DNA of 64,000 bases from assembly GCA_947469885.1 (NCBI GenBank), contig CANIQT010000005.1, positions 1-64,000 of the forward strand, written 5' to 3'. The stretch comes from Bacteroidota bacterium. GTDB lineage: Bacteria; Bacteroidota; Bacteroidia; 2-12-FULL-35-15. The notes under the pieces were generated by a model that had not been told where the DNA came from, did no database searches, and saw nothing but the letters and a program-made list of their open reading frames with translations. The position numbers were made by a program, and so were the translations under genes. Positions within the stretch are counted from its first letter, which is position 1. The number at the start of each line of letters is the position of its first letter. Shown here one piece after another: positions 62,263 through 64,000 of this stretch.

Positions 62263-63267
62263 CTTTTCTGTAAACAGAACCTCCAGCAAAAGTTGCCCTA
62301 CCATTTTCAATGTGTTTTTATCTATCACATTCATGTTGTCGGAATGTGCATGATGAAAGTAAGGATAGTTATGCCGCTCCACTTCGTAATGCACAATGTC
62401 AATACATTTCAGATTAGCAAGCTGATTAATATAAGTATGGTCATCAGTAGTTGGTCCTGTAACTTTGTTGGTAAAATAATTTCCATAACCCATTTGTGCC
62501 GCCACTCCCCATACTTTATCCACAATACCCGAAGCATAATCTACAGAAGTTCCTTCCTTTGGAAAAACCGGATTTTTACCACCCACCATGTCCAACAAAA
62601 TTCCATAGTTGGCGAAGTAGCCGGGCTTATGTGGGTTCTTAGCCCAATACTGCGAACCAAGACACCAAGTGTCTGCCTGCTCTGGCTCTGTTTGCGATGA
62701 TTGTTGTCCGTAATCTTCAATGTCGAAAAAGATAATATCAATTCCTTTTTCAATTTTAGAAATGCTTAATTGCCTTGCCAGCTCCACTAACACTGCCACT
62801 CCGCTACCTCCATCATTAGCTCCGTCAAAAGGTTTTGTTTTATTTACAGAATCCAAATCAGCCCAGGGGCGGGTATCCCAATGCGCAGTGAGGAGCACCC
62901 TGCTTCCCAAATCAGGTTTGTATTCTGCAATAATATTTTTTAAAACAAATTGTTTGCCGTCATATGTTTTCACGGTTCCATTTTGAACAGATACTTGTAA
63001 GCCATACGATTTTAATTTACCCACCAAATAGTCAGCACACTGTGCATGGGCTTTGGTTCCAGGTATTCTTGGACCAAAATCTACTTGTGCCTTAATACAC
63101 GCAAAAGCTGAATCTGCATTAAAATCAGGAGTTGGAAGCCGAGGTGCTTCTGCAGTTGGAGGCACTTCAACAGGTTGCTTGGTTTCGTTGTTGCACGACA
63201 CAAAAGCGATAGCAGTAACAACAACAAGTGCAATTAGTTTATTCTGGAATTTCCCAAACAGGACCAT
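62260..63267 (-). CDS. M28 family lipoprotein, probable glutaminyl-peptide cyclotransferase
   Basis: A 335-residue lipoprotein (lipobox AFVSC, Cys25). The zinc-hydrolase fold shows LLTAHWDTRPWADLDSVNK, PFDGANDGGSGVAVL, FFDIEDYG, WCLGSQYWAKNP and TTDDHTYI. WDTRPWAD, EDYG and CLGSQYWA are characteristic of bacterial type II glutaminyl cyclases, which turn N-terminal Gln into pyroglutamate. In Bacteroidota this caps exported proteins cut before Gln, as many are in this window. A general aminopeptidase is the alternative. The ATG at 63267 overlaps cysS by 29 bp; no better start is visible. Confidence 0.85.
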   Translation of the reverse strand: MVLFGKFQNKLIALVVVTAIAFVSCNNETKQPVEVPPTAEAPRLPTPDFNADSAFACIKAQVDFGPRIPGTKAHAQCADYLVGKLKSYGLQVSVQNGTVKTYDGKQFVLKNIIAEYKPDLGSRVLLTAHWDTRPWADLDSVNKTKPFDGANDGGSGVAVLVELARQLSISKIEKGIDIIFFDIEDYGQQSSQTEPEQADTWCLGSQYWAKNPHKPGYFANYGILLDMVGGKNPVFPKEGTSVDYASGIVDKVWGVAAQMGYGNYFTNKVTGPTTDDHTYINQLANLKCIDIVHYEVERHNYPYFHHAHSDNMNVIDKNTLKMVGQLLLEVLFTEK

Positions 63268-64000
63268 CTTTTGTATCTTTAATTAGTATGTTATGTTTAT
63301 TCAAATCATCGCGCAATTTATCGGATGCTACAAAATCCTTTTTTGCTTTAATGTCATTTCTAATATTCAGAATAACTTCCATTGCTCCCTGCAATGCCTT
63401 ATCGGCAGACGAATTGGATGTTTCCGATTTTAACCCCAGCACATCAAACACAAAAGCACGCATTGCGGTTTTTAGTTTTTCTAAATCACCTGCAGTTATT
63501 GTTTCTTTTCCATCGTTCACCGAATTAATAATTCGTGCCCCTTCAAATAAATTGGCAAGTAATATAGGCGCATTAAAATCATCGTTCATTGCATTATAAA
63601 AACTACTCTCTAATTCGGTAATATCAGAAGTAGATGTGGAAGCCGGTTTTAAATTGTCTAATAATTTAACAGCCGCCATTAGCCGTGCATATCCTTTTTC
63701 GGAAGCTTGTAATGCTTCGTTCGAAAAGTCGAGTGTGCTGGTATAATGTGTCTGCATCATAAAAAACTTTACTGCCATCGGGCTGTACCCTTTTTCCAAT
63801 AACGGATGATTGCCTGTAAACAGTTCTTCGGGCGAAAACCCGTTGCCTGCGCTTTTACTCATTCGCACATTGTTTACCGTAAGCATATTGGTGTGCAACC
63901 AATAGTTGACAGGTGATGCATGATTACATGCCTGCGATTGTGCTATTTCATTGGTGTGATGTGTTGCCTGCAAATCCATTCCGCCACCGTGCAAATCAAA
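63239..64000 (-). CDS. cysS: Cysteinyl-tRNA synthetase, 3' part (runs off the window)
   Basis: The last 253 residues are present and the gene continues past the right edge. The segment FDLHGGGMDLQATHHTNEIA contains zinc-ligand His residues. The KMSKS loop is seen as RMSKSAGN, and the C-terminal helical anticodon part is complete (DFVASDKLRDDL, GPVWEIPE). It charges tRNA-Cys. The stop overlaps the M28 gene start by 29 bp, suggesting a transcript cysS then the M28 gene. Confidence 0.95.
   Translation of the reverse strand, partial: FDLHGGGMDLQATHHTNEIAQSQACNHASPVNYWLHTNMLTVNNVRMSKSAGNGFSPEELFTGNHPLLEKGYSPMAVKFFMMQTHYTSTLDFSNEALQASEKGYARLMAAVKLLDNLKPASTSTSDITELESSFYNAMNDDFNAPILLANLFEGARIINSVNDGKETITAGDLEKLKTAMRAFVFDVLGLKSETSNSSADKALQGAMEVILNIRNDIKAKKDFVASDKLRDDLNKHNILIKDTKDGPVWEIPE

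Noticed and set aside
1-64000. tRNA or rRNA genes
   Set aside because: I looked in the intergenic regions for T-arm and rRNA-like sequence and saw none; a covariance-model scan would settle it.

Overview
The window is 64 kb of AT-rich chromosome from a member of the Bacteroidota. The evidence is direct: many secreted proteins end in type IX secretion system (T9SS) sorting domains, there is a PorP/SprF-like partner and a GldA-type ATPase, promoters have the Bacteroidota form TTTG-N18-20-TAnnTTTG/TACTTTTA, and signal peptides mostly end in A-Q. A futalosine-pathway enzyme (MqnC) fits a Cytophaga/Chitinophaga/Sphingobacteria-like lineage better than Flavobacteria. No rRNA, tRNA, CRISPR array, phage or transposase gene was seen.

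Layout. 0-5 kb: two small membrane proteins, an M13 peptidase, a GxxExxY gene inside a 499-bp inverted-repeat unit, and gldA. 5-9.5 kb: a propeller-type histidine kinase, its LuxR-type regulator and a small propeller protein. 9.6-17 kb: polA, a UbiA-like membrane protein and gcvP. 17-23.6 kb: four T9SS cargo proteins, three with nearly the same promoter, and a repeat-filled gap. 23.6-31.5 kb: MlaEF-like transporter, feoAB, a SprT-like protein, mqnC, pdxA and a lipoprotein with an in-frame amber codon. 31.7-39 kb: a giant type-B T9SS protein with a PorP/SprF-like protein, then a Cys/His-rich peptide and a TonB-dependent receptor. 39.6-42 kb: a DODA-type dioxygenase and an arsR/DUF6428/arsC cluster. 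42-51 kb: three head-to-tail giant T9SS proteins that share repeat modules. 51-64 kb: S41 peptidase, another T9SS protein, a MntA/HepT pair, rlmN, a prenyl synthase, a cytochrome-like/YceI/DUF5777 cluster, a thioesterase, a GT9 glycosyltransferase, an M28-type glutaminyl cyclase and the 3' part of cysS.

Functional links. About fourteen exported proteins have predicted signal-peptidase cuts just before Gln, and a lipoprotein resembling bacterial glutaminyl cyclase is encoded at 62.3-63.3 kb. This matches the known Bacteroidota habit of capping exported proteins with pyroglutamate.

The most unusual signal is repetitive DNA at gene edges. Short dispersed phrases, several palindromic, occur between genes and also inside coding sequence at tolerant places: the polA linker, signal peptides, sorting-domain linkers, and the start or end of mqnC, rlmN and porP. 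Separate tandem arrays of 24, 42, 21 and 21 bp lie in the large gaps; the 42-bp array can fold into hairpins whose mismatches are partly G-U pairs. A small dispersed unit at 203-256 and 52865-52919 keeps a short reading frame starting MEVxxLFEEQK.
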